Of a stretch of 64,000 bases of DNA, positions 1 to 11,335 are shown one piece after another; position 1 is the stretch's first letter; each line of letters begins with the position of its first letter. Where the stretch lies: positions 61,420,501-61,484,500 of the forward strand of contig JAQMRL010000006.1 in the NCBI GenBank assembly GCA_035578175.1, given 5' to 3'. Source of the stretch: Catonia carolina. Taxonomy: Eukaryota; Arthropoda; Insecta; Hemiptera; Achilidae. Position numbers and translations under genes: made by a program. The notes under the pieces were generated by a model. It was not told where the DNA came from, made no database searches, and worked only from the letters and a program-made list of their open reading frames with translations.

Positions 1-44
1 TAACTCTTACCTCAGCAGTTTTTTTAATTTTTAATTAAAATTAC

Positions 45-225
45 TTACCATTCTAGTGGTAAAGTCATCATCGCAAGTAAACAGTTTAACAGCTGATTTT
101 CTGAGACAAAGGTTTTGTGGTTTCAAATCAGAGCAAAGGTGGTTACTTTGATAAAGCTTTGAATACTAGACAAAGGTTACTGGCATAATTTGATGATTGG
201 GGTTTAATTAACCCCAACCCCGAAG
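45..225 (+). repeat. Family C tRNA-derived SINE, partial copy
   Basis: Matches the 8.5-kb copy from the A-box-like TTCTAGTGGTAAAGTC through the small palindrome AACAGCTG to the GTGGTTACTTT and GATTGGGGTTTAATTAA blocks. The 3' third is missing and family A sequence follows. Confidence 0.65.
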
Positions 226-227
226 AA

Positions 228-735
228 AAACCATTTGAAATAAAATTTGTAGGTTTCTTAAATTTCTACAACTTTTAATTACACATGTTTTTGCCTTAAA
301 ACTACCCATAAGATTCCGATTACAGGCGTAATCTTAAAAAAATAAAATGACAGATTCTGCAAAAAATGGCAGAAGTGCCATGAGAGGATAGCTCCCCCAA
401 GAATACATGGCACTTATTCTTATCTTGTAGAGAATAAAAAAAGTAGTTAAGCAATTTTTTAAAAAAAGTAGTAGGAGCCAATTTTGAGAAAATAACAAAA
501 AGTAAAACAAAATATTTGTATCAGGTCCCTTAGCAGTACCTAAATTAAGTTCCAAATTTCAACTTGTGTAATATTCCATTCTTGAGATATTTTTTTCACA
601 CACAGACCAATCATTAAAAACTTGTTTTTGGGTTCAGGGAAACATGTATTTCCGATGAAAACTTGCTTTCGAAAAATTGACATGAAAAAAATACTTCCCC
701 TATATATTCATACAGGGTAAGAGAAAGTAAAATTA
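228..735 (-). mobile_element. Family A element, 5'-half copy
   Basis: Contains the family order seen on the minus strand: AAAATTTGTAGGTTTC hairpin block, the 'TATCTTGTAGAG' block, TTGAGAAAAT, 'TTCTTGAGATATT', a short CACACACAGACCAATC, and the end TATTCATACAGGGTAAGAGA then AAGTAAAA. Noncoding; its reading frames are by-products. Confidence 0.7.
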
Positions 736-950
736 CATTTCAGCACCCTGCTGTCTACTCTTGGAAAAATATATCTTTGCTGATGATAGTTTACAACCAA
801 AAAAAAAAAAAAAATGGGAACTGACATAACCATAAAAAACTTAAGTAGAGTATCTTTATGGGACTTATTATTTAATGTTCTTTTCATAACATCAGTCACA
901 AGGTTAAAAATTATAACAATTTTTTAAAACAAAATTAATTAACCTGTTAC
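736..950. other. Unassigned AT-rich spacer
   Basis: AT-rich with a 17-A run near 799-814; nothing recognisable between the family A copy and the OBP-like exon. Confidence 0.4.
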
Positions 951-959
951 TTGTTACAG

Positions 960-1077
960 ATGAAGAATAATGCATTTAGCAAAGAAGGTGCATTAGTATT
1001 GGCAGAAAAAATCAGTATGGGTGACGCAGAAAAATTAGGAAAACTTAAGACATTGCTTGAAACATGTATTGCGGAAG
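960..1077 (+). CDS. Odorant-binding-protein-like exon (candidate)
   Basis: An exon-like block after acceptor TTGTTACAG and before donor GTAAAG. It reads MKNNAFSKEGALVLAEK, then ISMGDAEKLGKLKTLLETC and IAE. The spacing, with a GxxxxEGAL..A.KI..GDAEK run before a Cys, resembles the helix 4-5 part of classical insect OBPs, small secreted carriers of odorants. The frame stays open past the donor to 1241 and contains GCEIAL, which could be a following Cys block (acceptor after 1140 keeps the frame), but the last OBP cysteine is not seen. Other exons would lie left of the window. It could be an orphan exon or a pseudogene. Confidence 0.4.
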
Positions 1078-1299
1078 GTAAAGAAATATTTTATTTATGG
1101 TACTACATAAGTGGTCGATTTTCAAAACACAGGTTTGTAGAACGTACTGAAGGCTGTGAGATAGCTTTACCAAGAATAGAAGTCTATAAAAAAATGCAAG
1201 AACATATTTTTCTATCACTTCTGGTTTTACAGAGGACTTAGTAAGAGATGTCATCTTTCCCCTATTTTTTTCTATTATTTTTTCCTATTTTTTTGAATA

Positions 1300-1890
1300 G
1301 TAATACAAGGAAACATTTCAGCTGCGAACCTAAAGAGAATTCTGATCCTCCAAAAGAAAGCCACAAAAATTTTTGGGAAATCTCCAGCTCAGAGAATCGT
1401 GCAGAGAAATGTATAGACAACTAAAAATTCTTGCTGTCATCAGCGGCGTCCTTCTGCTTGGTGAATTTGACAAATCTGCGCCCTCCAATACCTGGGGGTA
1501 TAAATAAGTAATATTTAATAACCTGAAAGATTTCTTCCATTAACATGAAATTTTTATTGCTTGAAAAATTGCACCAGGCTAAAAAAAGGGGGATTGTTCA
1601 TGGTTAATTTTGCGCCCTCTGTGTATCGACACCCTTGGCGGGGGTACATCCCGCCACCGCCTAGCTACAATCCTGGCTGTCATAAACCTATACATTCTGG
1701 AGGTCATAACCTACAGCCGCATCAAGGACACAGAAAGACTAAGGACACGTGTGCACGTTCATGGTTACAATACACGGCATATAACCAACTGCTGCCTTCT
1801 TGTATGTAATCTCAGTGTAACAACTGAAAAGGGACTAAAATATACAACATTTTGCTCAGTGGCTGAAAATATGGCTCCAAGAAAGGCAGT
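1300..1890 (+). pseudogene. LINE reverse transcriptase C-terminal remnant, split by a ~230-bp insert
   Basis: Translating 1315-1440 gives NLKRILILQKKATKIFGKS and, in another frame, YRQLKILAVIS. From 1660 the text resumes with ILAVINLYILEVITYSRIKD, then RTR and HGYNTRH, to about 1880. Together these are the thumb/C-terminal region of a jockey-like LINE. The repeated words CTTGCTGTCAT (near 1430) and CCTGGCTGTCAT (near 1672) flank the insert and look like a target duplication. Frameshifts and stops make it dead. Confidence 0.6.
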
Positions 1891-2005
1891 TCTTTGGCAC
1901 TGGAGGGAACCTCAAGCATAGAAGAGACAGACAGATCTAGATCCTACAATACACTAAACATATATATTAATTGCATAATTAGCAGAGAGTGAACTATCAT
2001 AAAAT

Positions 2006-3470
2006 AAAAAATCTAGTGTGAAAAATTCACACAACTTTCTCTCGCCAATGCAAATAAATTACAATGTAACCTAACATTAGTAATAAACCACCTACCTAAT
2101 AACTAGAAATAAACAAAAAAATTAACCTCAATAAACATAACCTAATTTATTTTGTATACTAACTATTTAAATACTATCTATACTAACTATTTTAAATTAA
2201 TAATTAAATAATTGCTTTCACTCACCAAGCAGCTTGTAACGCAGGTTAATCATCCTTACTTTTATATCTGAAAACAAAAAGTAAAAAGACGTCTTTGAAA
2301 TTGACTTTAAATATTAATGAATATCAGTTATATTAAGAAGAAAACCTACAATGAATTAAAACTGCACAAACTTTTTTTTTTATATAGGGCCATTTTTCTA
2401 GAATTTAGTTTAAACACTTTCGTCATAAAATGCATACTAAGGTCGCATTCTTATAAAATATCATTTTTTGCCGATAAAGATGAGCAAGAACAGAAAACTG
2501 ATTGATGCTAAACTAAACGTTGTAGAAACCAACATTTGAAATAAAAGTTGCAGGTTTTTTTTAATTTCCTACAACTTTAATTATGTACGCTTTTTACCCT
2601 AAATGCACATGAAGGCCACAATCAAAAAAAAAATTTACCATGAGATCAAAGCCCCTCCAAAAATTTCAGTAGAAATGACACTTATCCTATCTTGTAGAGC
2701 ACAAAAAATATAGTAGTCAGGCAATTTTTTTTTAAATTGTAGGTGTCATTTTTTAAGAAAATCGCAAAAAAGTAAAAAATTGCATAAATAAACTGCTACT
2801 TCTGGTTGACCAATTTTGATAAAAATGTATGGGTTAGCTCTTCTTGTGGTACCTAGCTTAAGTTTCAAATTTTACACTATTCTGTTTTTCTACTATTCAC
2901 TATATTTTCACTATTCTGTTCACACACACATAAAAAAATACGTTTTTTGGGTGCAAGGGGTCTGAAAATGTATATTTTCGGTGGAAACTCAAATTTGAAA
3001 AATCGACACGAAAATAATATCGGCTTTCCTTCTCTATATATTCAAATATGCCCATAACAGGCAGGTGGAGTGTTAAATTACTGTACTCAATCTGTTAATT
3101 CCGGAGCTACAAAAAATAGTTCCGTTTCTTTATACATGGTCAGCCAATTAAGTGAATGAATCATTGAAAAACAGAAGAGATAGAGGTATAAAAGACACTA
3201 ATCACAGTGATCTCCTCTGAAAGTAATGAATTTTATTATACAGCCAGACCCTGTGGTAAATGAAGTGAAGGTGTTATTTGCAGGGTGGAAAATATGTGTT
3301 TTTCAGAGGGCCTGACATGCTGATAAGCATACTTTTGAACTGTGAGAAAGACATTGGTAAACCACCTCACTCCTTGTTTTACTTAGTAAAGCCTCTACAG
3401 GTTCAAATCAGCCTTTCGGCTGATGACCTAAACAAGAACATATTCATACAGGTTAGGAGAAAGTAAAAAT
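2006..3470 (-). mobile_element. Family A element interrupted by a family B insertion
   Basis: Starts AAAAATCTAGTGTGAAAAAT with the CTTTCTCTCGCC block and runs to TATATATTCAAAT at about 3047. It resumes at 3443 with ATTCATACAGGTTAGGAGAA and ends AAGTAAAAAT at 3470. A family B copy fills the gap. This orders the insertions: A first, then B. Confidence 0.75.
3048..3442 (+). repeat. Family B SINE-like repeat, full copy
   Basis: Runs from GCCCATAACAGGCAGGTGG to CTGATGACCTAAACAAGAAC. It sits inside a family A element with ATATTCA on both sides, a likely 7-bp target duplication. Confidence 0.75.
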
Positions 3471-3825
3471 GAATAAAAACAATAATCACATTTTCTAATA
3501 TTTTGGACTCGTAAGTTTTGATTCTGACCTACTCATGCATCAGATCTCTTTAATATAATATGACTTTGGTAATGAATGAATGAAAATAATATGTCATAAT
3601 GATGTTTTTCAGTTGGAGAGGAACCAGGCGAACGTTGTGACGTAGGATTTAAGATTGTATCATGCGTGCACAATAACAAAGATGGCTCAAATACAATCTT
3701 TAGTAAATAAACAAGAACTTTAAATCATTAAGGTAAGTTGATTGACTCCACATGAAATTCATTGAACAACAAGGCCAAGAAACTTTAAATTTGGTGTTTA
3801 GCTTCAATTTGAGTCATTAGTGCTT
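3471..3825. other. Unassigned spacer
   Basis: AT-rich; contains TTTAGTAAATAAACAAGAAC. No coding pattern or known repeat seen. Confidence 0.4.
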
Positions 3826-3935
3826 GCCGGCCTGTTCGTGTAGTGGTTAATGCAACTGACTTCTACGCTGCTGTCGTTTTTTCATCATTCATCTTCATCT
3901 ATCATCCTTCTCACCGTCTGCATTAGCAGTAAAAA
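3826..3935 (+). repeat. Family F tRNA-like SINE fragment
   Basis: GCCGGCCTGTTCGTGTAGTGG then TTAATGCAACTGACTTCTACG matches the reverse strand of 52985-53148, where the copy also keeps a GGTTCGATTGCC B box. Here the B-box region is deleted but the downstream TCATCTTCATCTATCATCC and TTCTCACCGTCTGCATTAGC parts remain. Confidence 0.55.
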
Positions 3936-4018
3936 CAGCGCAAAAGAGTTAGATGGAAAACCAAAAATAAAAAAATTGCTAATAAAAATAATTTTTTAAA
4001 TATAGGTATTTCTAAAGA

Positions 4019-4412
4019 CTGCCCATAACAGACAGGTGGAGTGTCAAATTATTACACTCAATCTGTTCGTTGCAGGGCTAAAATAAATAGTTCTGTTTTT
4101 TATCACATGGTCAGTCAATTAAATGACTGAATCATTTAAGAACAGAAGAGGTAGAGGTGTAAAAGACACTAATCAGAGTTATCTTCTCTGAAAGTAATGA
4201 ATTTCATTGTACAGCCAGACCCTGTGGTGAATGAAGTGAAGTTGTCATTTACAGAGTGGAAAATATGTGCTTTTCAGAGGGCCTGGCATGCTGATAAGCG
4301 TACTTTTCCACTCAGTGAGGAAGGCAATGGTAAACCACCTCACTCCTCGTTTTACTTAGTAAAACCTCTAGAGGTTCAAACCAGCCTTTCGGCTGTTGAC
4401 CTAAACAACAAC
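4019..4412 (+). repeat. Family B SINE-like repeat with 11-bp target duplication
   Basis: ATTTCTAAAGA at 4008-4018 is repeated exactly at 4413-4423, flanking a 394-bp unit that begins CTGCCCATAACAG and ends CTAAACAACAAC. A direct duplication of this length with a short 3' repeat tail (AAC) is the mark of LINE-driven retroposition and argues that family B is a SINE. A potential B box, GAGGTTCAAACC, lies unusually near the 3' end. Internal reading frames are not conserved as protein. Confidence 0.85.
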
Positions 4413-4714
4413 ATTTCTAAAGAAAGGAAATAGAGAAATTTTTAAGAAGGAACAACTGAGGTGAAAATATGGTTAATTTTGTGTATTTTATATATAAGTA
4501 TATTATTTGTAGAATACATAAATATTCATCACAACCCTACACCAACAATTAGCTGTATCATCTTTTTGTACAATGATGCATTGGGTTTTTTGTGTTTGTG
4601 TCATGCCACACGAAGTACAATTCAAAATTGAACTTTATCTTTTCATTAGTTAAAAATTTGTAAAATTTTCCATTACAATTATAACACAACTTTTAAAAAT
4701 TGTAATTTACTGAT

Positions 4715-5150
4715 GTAGTTTTTCACGCATAAGCAGGTTTTTGTTTATACAATCTAGTGTTGAGGTTATTAGCACATTAATCATTACTGTTTCTTATGTT
4801 TTCATGGTGGACATTAAAGTTCTCTAAAAAACATTTTTCGTCTAACATACATTATCACTTCAAAATTGTAAAGTGAAAGAACTGTAAGCAATTTAAGTTC
4901 CGCAAATAATGGTTTGCATAAGGTGAGGTGGTTAGTTCTCTTCGTACACTTGACTTTCTTTTGATTTTTTTAAAAACCTATCCATTTTATATAATAGAAT
5001 ATCCATTTTATATACAAGAATAATAACCCCACACTAAAATAGCATTACGGATATGACACAGAAAATAAAAAATAAACAGATAAATGATAAAAAATTGTGA
5101 ATAGTAGCTTATCATGGTTTCATTTACCTCATATCCGGTATTATATTAGT
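4715..5150 (-). pseudogene. Jockey/CR1-like LINE 3' fragment
   Basis: Degenerate relative of the LINE at 34304-36000. Shared blocks include the 'GCATAAGTAGGTTTTTGTT' region, the CTAACATACATAATCAC region, the 'AACTGTAAGCAATTTAAG' block and ACCCCACACTAAAATA near 5025. Many indels; no open frame. Confidence 0.65.
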
Positions 5151-5487
5151 TTAAGGTAATTCATCATAGAGTAACTTAGAAAGTTTATAAAATTCAAAAA
5201 AAAAGCTATTATATGTATAGATACTGAAGTCACGAGATTGCCTTTTGCGTATAGATGGGCTGTGAGGAAGGGAAGTCAAAATTTGCAGTGCTGCCAACCT
5301 CAGCAGTCAGACACTACTCATACATTTCACTACCATGCAGTTTCTACATACATTTTGTAAGCTGCGGTTTATTTCAAGAAAATGTTTTCTTCATAAACCT
5401 TATAAGAAATAAATATGACATGTAATATTGCCTAAAGCTTAATTACATGACTAGAAATGTTTGATTTAACTGTAATTACCAGGTACC
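5151..5487. other. Unassigned spacer
   Basis: AT-rich, with one GC-richer patch (5225-5345) lacking recognised content. Confidence 0.4.
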
Positions 5488-5577
5488 TTATTCCATTGGA
5501 ACAAAATTTTCTACGAATGAATCACTTTCTTTACTATCGCTGTCACCGGCGTCTTCGCTATCAGTCTCACTAGTACT
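5488..5577 (-). CDS. Candidate C-terminal exon, acidic Ser/Asp/Glu-rich
   Basis: On the minus strand this reads TSETDSEDAGDSDSKESDSF, then VENFVPME and a stop at 5490..5488. The low-complexity acidic tail ending in a short hydrophobic motif looks like a protein C-terminus. Possible acceptors are the TACTAG at about 5570-5580 or TTCTTAG near 5602. Gene unknown; possibly the end of the gene whose first exon is at 6503-6634, or the end of a transposase. Confidence 0.3.
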   Translation of the reverse strand, partial: STSETDSEDAGDSDSKESDSFVENFVPME

Positions 5578-6502
5578 AGTAATAAATATGTAAACTTCTA
5601 AGAAAACATTGAGGCAAATTGTGTAAATGGTAGGATGACACGCTTATCGAAGTAAGCAAATAAGTAGTAGTAATGATTGAAATTGGTAAGTAATGATTTT
5701 AACATGTTGTTAAAATTTAGACTTATCAATTTTATCTAGACATCTTATACTCCTTTGTAAAGTCACCTGGATGCAGTTATAAAAACAAAGAATTAGACCA
5801 TGTAGTTGCAATGTTATAGAAGTTTAATGAAATATTAATATTCTTGCTTTACTTGGTTCTATCAGAACTATCTTAATGAGGCAAAAGAACACTAAAAGTA
5901 CAATAACTAATACTACAACAGTCCTTTTGTACAGAAGTCCATGTAGAAAGTAAAGTTAAAAATTCATTAATTTTGCGATGTAAGTCGTAACACATTTTAA
6001 TAAATTGAATTTAGATCAACTTTTTAAAATAAAAAATATGTAACTTACAATCTTTTCATCGGGACTGAATTAAAATAACTCGAATTTATACATATAAATT
6101 AAAGAAAACTAAACATTTTGCTAATAGGTAGGCCCTATCAAAATTAAAGATATAAATTTGTGTTGTCTACTTTTATTTAAAATGTTGGGGCAAAACCGAA
6201 TTTAAAACACGGATTCTGCCCCGTAGTACACTATGAGACAAAAATACTGTATTTTACGGTAATATGTAGTAATTATTAATTCTTATGCTAAAATATGCTG
6301 TTAAGTACCTATGCTGAATCCATCAGTGTACTTACCGAAGATAAATCAGGCGTTCCAGATGTAGAATAATAACATTGTGACGGCCCAAAATCGAAAAAAC
6401 TAAACAGAAAACTTAAAACTTTCTTGTATTTAACCGACAACATCGAAACACAGATCTAACAGCTTGTAATGTCTATACATGCCTATTATAATCTAACCTC
6501 AC

Positions 6503-6634
6503 CATTTGTCCTGTTATACTATTCAGTTTCCTTCGAATTTCACCAATATTAATAATGTCAATGATCTTACACTTAAATGGATTATTATTTTCCGCAAAAT
6601 TTAAACAAAATTGCTTAACAATTAACGCTACCAT
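6503..6634 (-). CDS. Candidate first coding exon, unknown protein
   Basis: ATG at 6634..6632 opens MVALIVKQFCLNFAENNNPF, then KCKIIDIINIGEIRRKLNSI and TGQM, before a donor GTGAGG at 6502. The charged helix-like composition and the donor fit a first exon. A middle exon could lie near 6326-6385 (acceptor CTGTTTAG, donor GTAAGT). Phases link to 5488-5577 only if a weaker donor (GTGAAA, after ATTG) is used, so the structure is unresolved. I do not recognise the protein. Confidence 0.28.
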
Positions 6635-6639
6635 GACCA

Positions 6640-7924
6640 CCTGCCAATACTTCCCGCTCGGACAACAACTCAAACGCAATAAGAAACAAGAAAACTACCG
6701 TATCACGTGACCCCTAGCACAAATTATCATTGGCTGAAATGAATACTGTAATTTTGCAAAATGAGTACTGTGGATAATGTAGGCCTAAGTTTTGTCAAAG
6801 AACCCGATTTTCTTCTTTGGCAAAACTTTACTATTGGATAACGTTAGTTTTTTAATGTAAAACTTTCTTAAGTATCTTAAACATAACGATTAAGATATGT
6901 ACACAAAAAAGTTATTTTGGCAGAAAAGTGGATAACGTAACTTTTCCAGTTAGAGCCCTTATGAATGTAGTTTTATTTACTCAAAACCTGTTGCTACACG
7001 ATTGAACCTGCTCCAAAATATAAACACTGTTGTTACCGTTAAGGTATTAAAATAACCTCTCGTAATGCGCACACGCTCTTCTCTCCTACACAATACATTC
7101 GTAACCGCGGCCTCTCTTATAACTCACCCCATTGTTAATCTACACAACATTATCAAGCGCTACCACCAGATCCAATTTGTGTAACCCAAAGGGTCCCTGC
7201 AAGTACCGCACTTTGACAACAGCTGATACAATATTAAATTTCTCACTCAAAAAATATTATCAAATAAAAGAGAACCCAAAAACATGAATTAGCAATATTT
7301 GATCTGCTGAAATATGCATAACATATAGATTTATTGATATTTTCTAATTATGCGTTTGTATATTTTACAGTTTTGAAAAATTTTATGAGGAAGAAATGTT
7401 TTAACTACGACAACACACAAAATATGAAGAAACTAATATTAAGACACCAACATTTTTTTGCTGACCTACACAAAAATAAAATTAAAACTACAGTATTATT
7501 TTTAAAATGTACAATAAAATTAAATTTACTAAAATATAAAATTTTAATGAACATTAATGTGACTTAATTAATTCATTCATAAAATCCAAAATTCAATCCT
7601 AATTTCAATACAGTATGTTTAGTGCTTAGTACAATGAGAACAAGAGGCTTTTTATTTCACCAGTGTTTCAGTAACGTCTGGAGTGACACCGGGATATTAA
7701 AAAACTTATATTTATGTTGTTTTTCATAACAGGTGTTTTAAAAGTACATACCCGTAACACAAAGAACGTAGAAGCTACGCATAAGTAAATTTCATATCGG
7801 TTAAATTCCGTTTTAACTCCAACAGGATCCCGTACTCTGTCTAGTCACTTTTTGAAAACCCCATTTTAAAATAGAACCGCTAGATAGCATTAGTGTTATA
7901 TTAAAGATAGCAAAAGAAACAAAA
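6640..7924. other. Unassigned region
   Basis: Contains a short inverted pair, GTTTTGTCAAAGAA (6789-6802) and TTCTTTGGCAAAAC (6812-6825), and a somewhat GC-richer stretch at 7040-7215. The reading frame at 7334-7567 has poor amino-acid content and I do not accept it as coding. Confidence 0.4.
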
Positions 7925-8095
7925 TGGCCTCCCACCTAGTTGTTAGCGCGCTAGCATACAAACTAATAGTGTCGGGTTCGATTCCCGGCTACTGTATGTA
8001 ATAATTTATAAGTTAAATTTCACAGTTAATAAGAAAAACCGTAGTACGCGCTAATGGCCTAGCTCTTGGTGCAATTTTAAATAAAACTAAAGAAG
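7925..8095 (+). repeat. Family D tRNA-like SINE
   Basis: TTAGCGCGCTAGCATACAAA followed by B box GGGTTCGATTCCCGGC and the family tail with CGTAGTACGCGCTAATGGCC and GATGCAACTTTAAATAA-like text (here TGGTGCAATTTTAAATAAA). The tRNA 5' half is decayed. It does not fold as a working tRNA. Confidence 0.65.
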
Positions 8096-8324
8096 TTTTT
8101 CATTTAGACATGAAGGAAATATAATTAATTACAAAGAGGAAATCAAAAGTGTTGTAAAACCGTGAATCCCTTTTTAATTTCAACTATTAAATTTATTTAG
8201 ATATTCTCGTAAATAAGTAATGTTTGCCTATGCTTCAGACAATAATAAAAACAATAAGTGTGTTTGGACTATAACAAAAATATAAAAAATGTTTCGTAAA
8301 GTTAAGATTCAACTATATTAAAAA

Positions 8325-8408
8325 AGAATGGAACCTTCGTCCCTGAAAACCAGCTGTTAAACAGCTGACTTTGGCAATGACTATCACTAGACCAGCCTGG
8401 TGGGTTTC
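8325..8408 (-). repeat. Family C SINE 5' fragment, inverted
   Basis: On the minus strand: GGCTGGTCTAGTGATAGTC, then the CAGCTGTTTAACAGCTG palindrome and GGGACGAAGGTTCC, i.e. the tRNA-derived head only. It lies head-to-head with the next copy, 75 bases away. Confidence 0.65.
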
Positions 8409-8483
8409 ATAATTTTAGAATACAAATTTGAAACAACATATAATAAAAAATAGAACATCGAAAATAGTTCATTTTTTTATGGA

Positions 8484-8810
8484 CCCACCGGGTTGGTCTA
8501 GAGGTAAAGTCGTTGCTGTGAGTCAGCTGTTTAACAGCTGATATTTGGAGACGAAGGTTCCTGGTTCAAATCCTAGTAAAAATTGTTACTTTTATAAGAA
8601 TTTGAATAGTAGACAGTGGTTACCGTTGTTCTGTGATGGTTTGGGTTCAATTAACCATACTCTTTTAGGAATGGTCGGCCTGAGTCTGTACAAGACTGTA
8701 TGTCATACACATCATCCTCATCTCATTGGGTCATGGGGTTGCTTATTTTTCTAAATTGAACAAATTGCAATGTACACACATAGGGATTAAAATATAAATA
8801 AATAAAAATT
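8484..8810 (+). repeat. Family C tRNA-derived SINE, full copy
   Basis: The head carries a pol III A box (TTGGTCTAGAGGTAAAG) and B box (GGTTCAAATCC), an internal palindrome CAGCTGTTTAACAGCTG, a tRNA-unrelated body (ATTAACCATACTC, GGCCTGAGTCTGTACAAGAC, CATCCTCATCTCATTGGGTC) and a tail ATAAATAAATAAA. This is the best reference for the family in the window. Confidence 0.8.
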
Positions 8811-9110
8811 GTATGGACTGTCCTTAAACACTACATGGGAATTTAAGGGGCAGATTTAAGATTTATTGACATATTCAGTCTTCAATACAAACTCCACTAA
8901 TGAAGATATTTGCGAAAGGTTTTTAATTTTAAAAGGTTAAAGTTATTGAAACACTAGTAGTACTTGTGCACTTTGCTTCAAGTTGGAAAATTAACCAAAA
9001 AGGAAATGGAGTTGTTCGTTGGTTATCTTAAAGTTTTTGTTTGGGTTTAAGCTGTATGGACCCTCCTTACATGGAAATTTGAGGGGCAGATTTAAGGGGG
9101 AAGCTGGTCA
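8811..9110 (+). repeat. Diverged internal duplication
   Basis: Two related blocks about 240 bases apart: GTATGGACTGTCCTTAAACA with GGGGCAGATTTAAG at 8813-8860, and GTATGGACCCTCCTTACATGG with GAGGGGCAGATTTAAGG at 9054-9100. Likely an old repeat unit of unknown class. Confidence 0.5.
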
Positions 9111-11335
9111 AAAATACTGATTTTTAAATTTTTATCAATTTTTTTTTTAGAATACATTTTTGTACTTTGAAATCTCTTCTTTTTAATGGTGCAATATTGT
9201 TTGTTTATGAAATTACTGGAAATACTACAAAAACATAATAATCACAGGTCATCCTCTGATGTTTTTGCCTTTATCCACGAGAAAACAGATCATTTCTCAA
9301 ATTGGTGTATCTATGTCAAAAACTAAAACGAATAGAAATGTACTTTTTTCACCATTTCAAAGGTTCTAATTTTGTGTATTAGTTCATGCACTTTCATGTG
9401 ATAGCAGAACTATATTGGTTACAAATTAAAAGTAAAAGAAGGTACTCAATACGGAGTAGAGGGATTTAACACTAGATTTAGATGTACAAAAAAGCGCTAA
9501 TATATTTCTTCATTTACCGCTACTGAATTTTTTTTATTCCATGAACACTAAAATGCACATAATTTTTGTTTTACTTGTGGGTCTTTTTTAAAGTGTTCAG
9601 AATTATCTATTCTATGGATTCTAGTATCCATAAAAATCATTTGCTTTTATGAAAATTTATAAATTAATCAGATTAAATAATTTTTTTAAAAATATTAGTG
9701 TAAAAGAAGAAAAAACATTCCAGTATTTGATGGATCAAAGTAAATCGGGGATCAAAGTCAACACTACAAAACCGTCTCATGTTATATTTACCCTGTGTAA
9801 ACGTATCTGTCCTCCTTTGTATCTTTATGACACAACATAACCCATTGATCTCAAATCTGGCTACGCAGACTCTTCCAAACAATTCAATAAGACGTCTGAA
9901 ACGTTGATGGAGCCGGGACCTCATCAATTAATGTAGTACTGTAATTGACTATCCATTACAATGTTCTAAATGCTGCACTTAATGCTACACTTATCTATTC
10001 ACGTCGGTGTTCTGTCACTGGACTGTGTCTCCACTCACGTTTGTTTACCATGTTAATTTTTTCCAAATTTTATGTTATCGCTTTCACTGATTGTTTCCAA
10101 CAGATTGTGAATTTCCTAAATAGAAATAAAAAAAAGTATTTGATCAATACAAAGAATTTAAGGAGACAAAATACTAGAATGCATAGAACAAAATTTCTTC
10201 TTTTATAGTACTGTTTTAGAGTCATGTCAATAGGATTATATTTTCACATAAGATATGACTGAAATAGCAAAACTTAATAGTTTACCTACCCAATGTAGTA
10301 CCGAAAAAATGCTTACACTTTTTTGTAGAGAATTTTGATCTATACACATAGTTTATTTTGAATTTTTTAATTTAGACTAACCGTTGCAAATAAAGAAGTT
10401 AATGAAGGATACAAATTTACCAAAATGGGAGGCGAAGGTCAAGTCCAAGAGCGGGAATTTTTGATAAATGTTATTTAGACAGCTGTCAGGAAAAGTGTGA
10501 TAAATTTTTAAAACTATATGAATTATTTCCAAAATACCAAAAAATGAGCTTAGTTACTGTGCTATTACTATAGTTATTATGTTCTTGGATTGAATAAAAA
10601 CAATATAGCCTAGTACACTATTAAAACGGGTAACAATTTTAACATTAACCTTAGAAATAAACATTCCAATTAATAGTATAAATTGAAATACAAGAAAATA
10701 AATAACAAATTAATTAATTATACTTATAAACTAACTCAATAAATGTCAATTAACTTACTCCCACATTACACGTAACGTATTACATACGTATCGTTTATGA
10801 ACTGATCATAATTAATTAAATAAACTGATTAGTTTATATTAGTTATTTTGTACTCTCATGCATAACTAATTTTTATTTTAAAAGTAATGTAAACTATTTT
10901 ATTGTAATTAAATAATAAATAAATGTATACAATCATACATTTTTTAACAATACTAATGTAAACAAATATTGAACATTACAGTATGTTGTGTGTTCTTAAC
11001 CTTATTTGGATTATTGGTAATATCTAGTGTACTGTCTTATTAATAAATTATTAATACACAATAATACTGAAGAAATTGTTATGTAAATTATACTTTATTC
11101 TTTTATTAGAATATAAGGTGGGTAAATAATTTGCATATTGAAATTAATTAACCTATTTAATGAGGAAATAAGATTTTTAAAATTAAATATCAGTATAACT
11201 TCTTGTAGTTTTTGTTACTTATGATACGTAATAGCAATAGCCTACATATAAAAAAAAAAATCAAATCAAACAGATTTGTACATATTGTATGTGCTGTGCG
11301 CGGGGACTTATACCTTTTCTCAGAACAGTATCTAG
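9111..11335. other. Unassigned AT-rich region
   Basis: Very AT-rich. The antiparallel reading frames at 9649-9927 and 9945-10208 have no signs of selection (poly-Lys/Phe, no splice logic). No RNA gene or known repeat recognised. Confidence 0.4.

Noticed and set aside
3278..3466. Conserved small protein encoded in several places (3278, 4197, 20474, 31254 minus)
   Set aside because: All these frames are inside family B copies. Changes between copies include frameshifts and are not protein-conserving.
9649..10208. Overlapping frames on both strands
   Set aside because: Random-looking AT-rich translations without splice signals, repeats or motifs.
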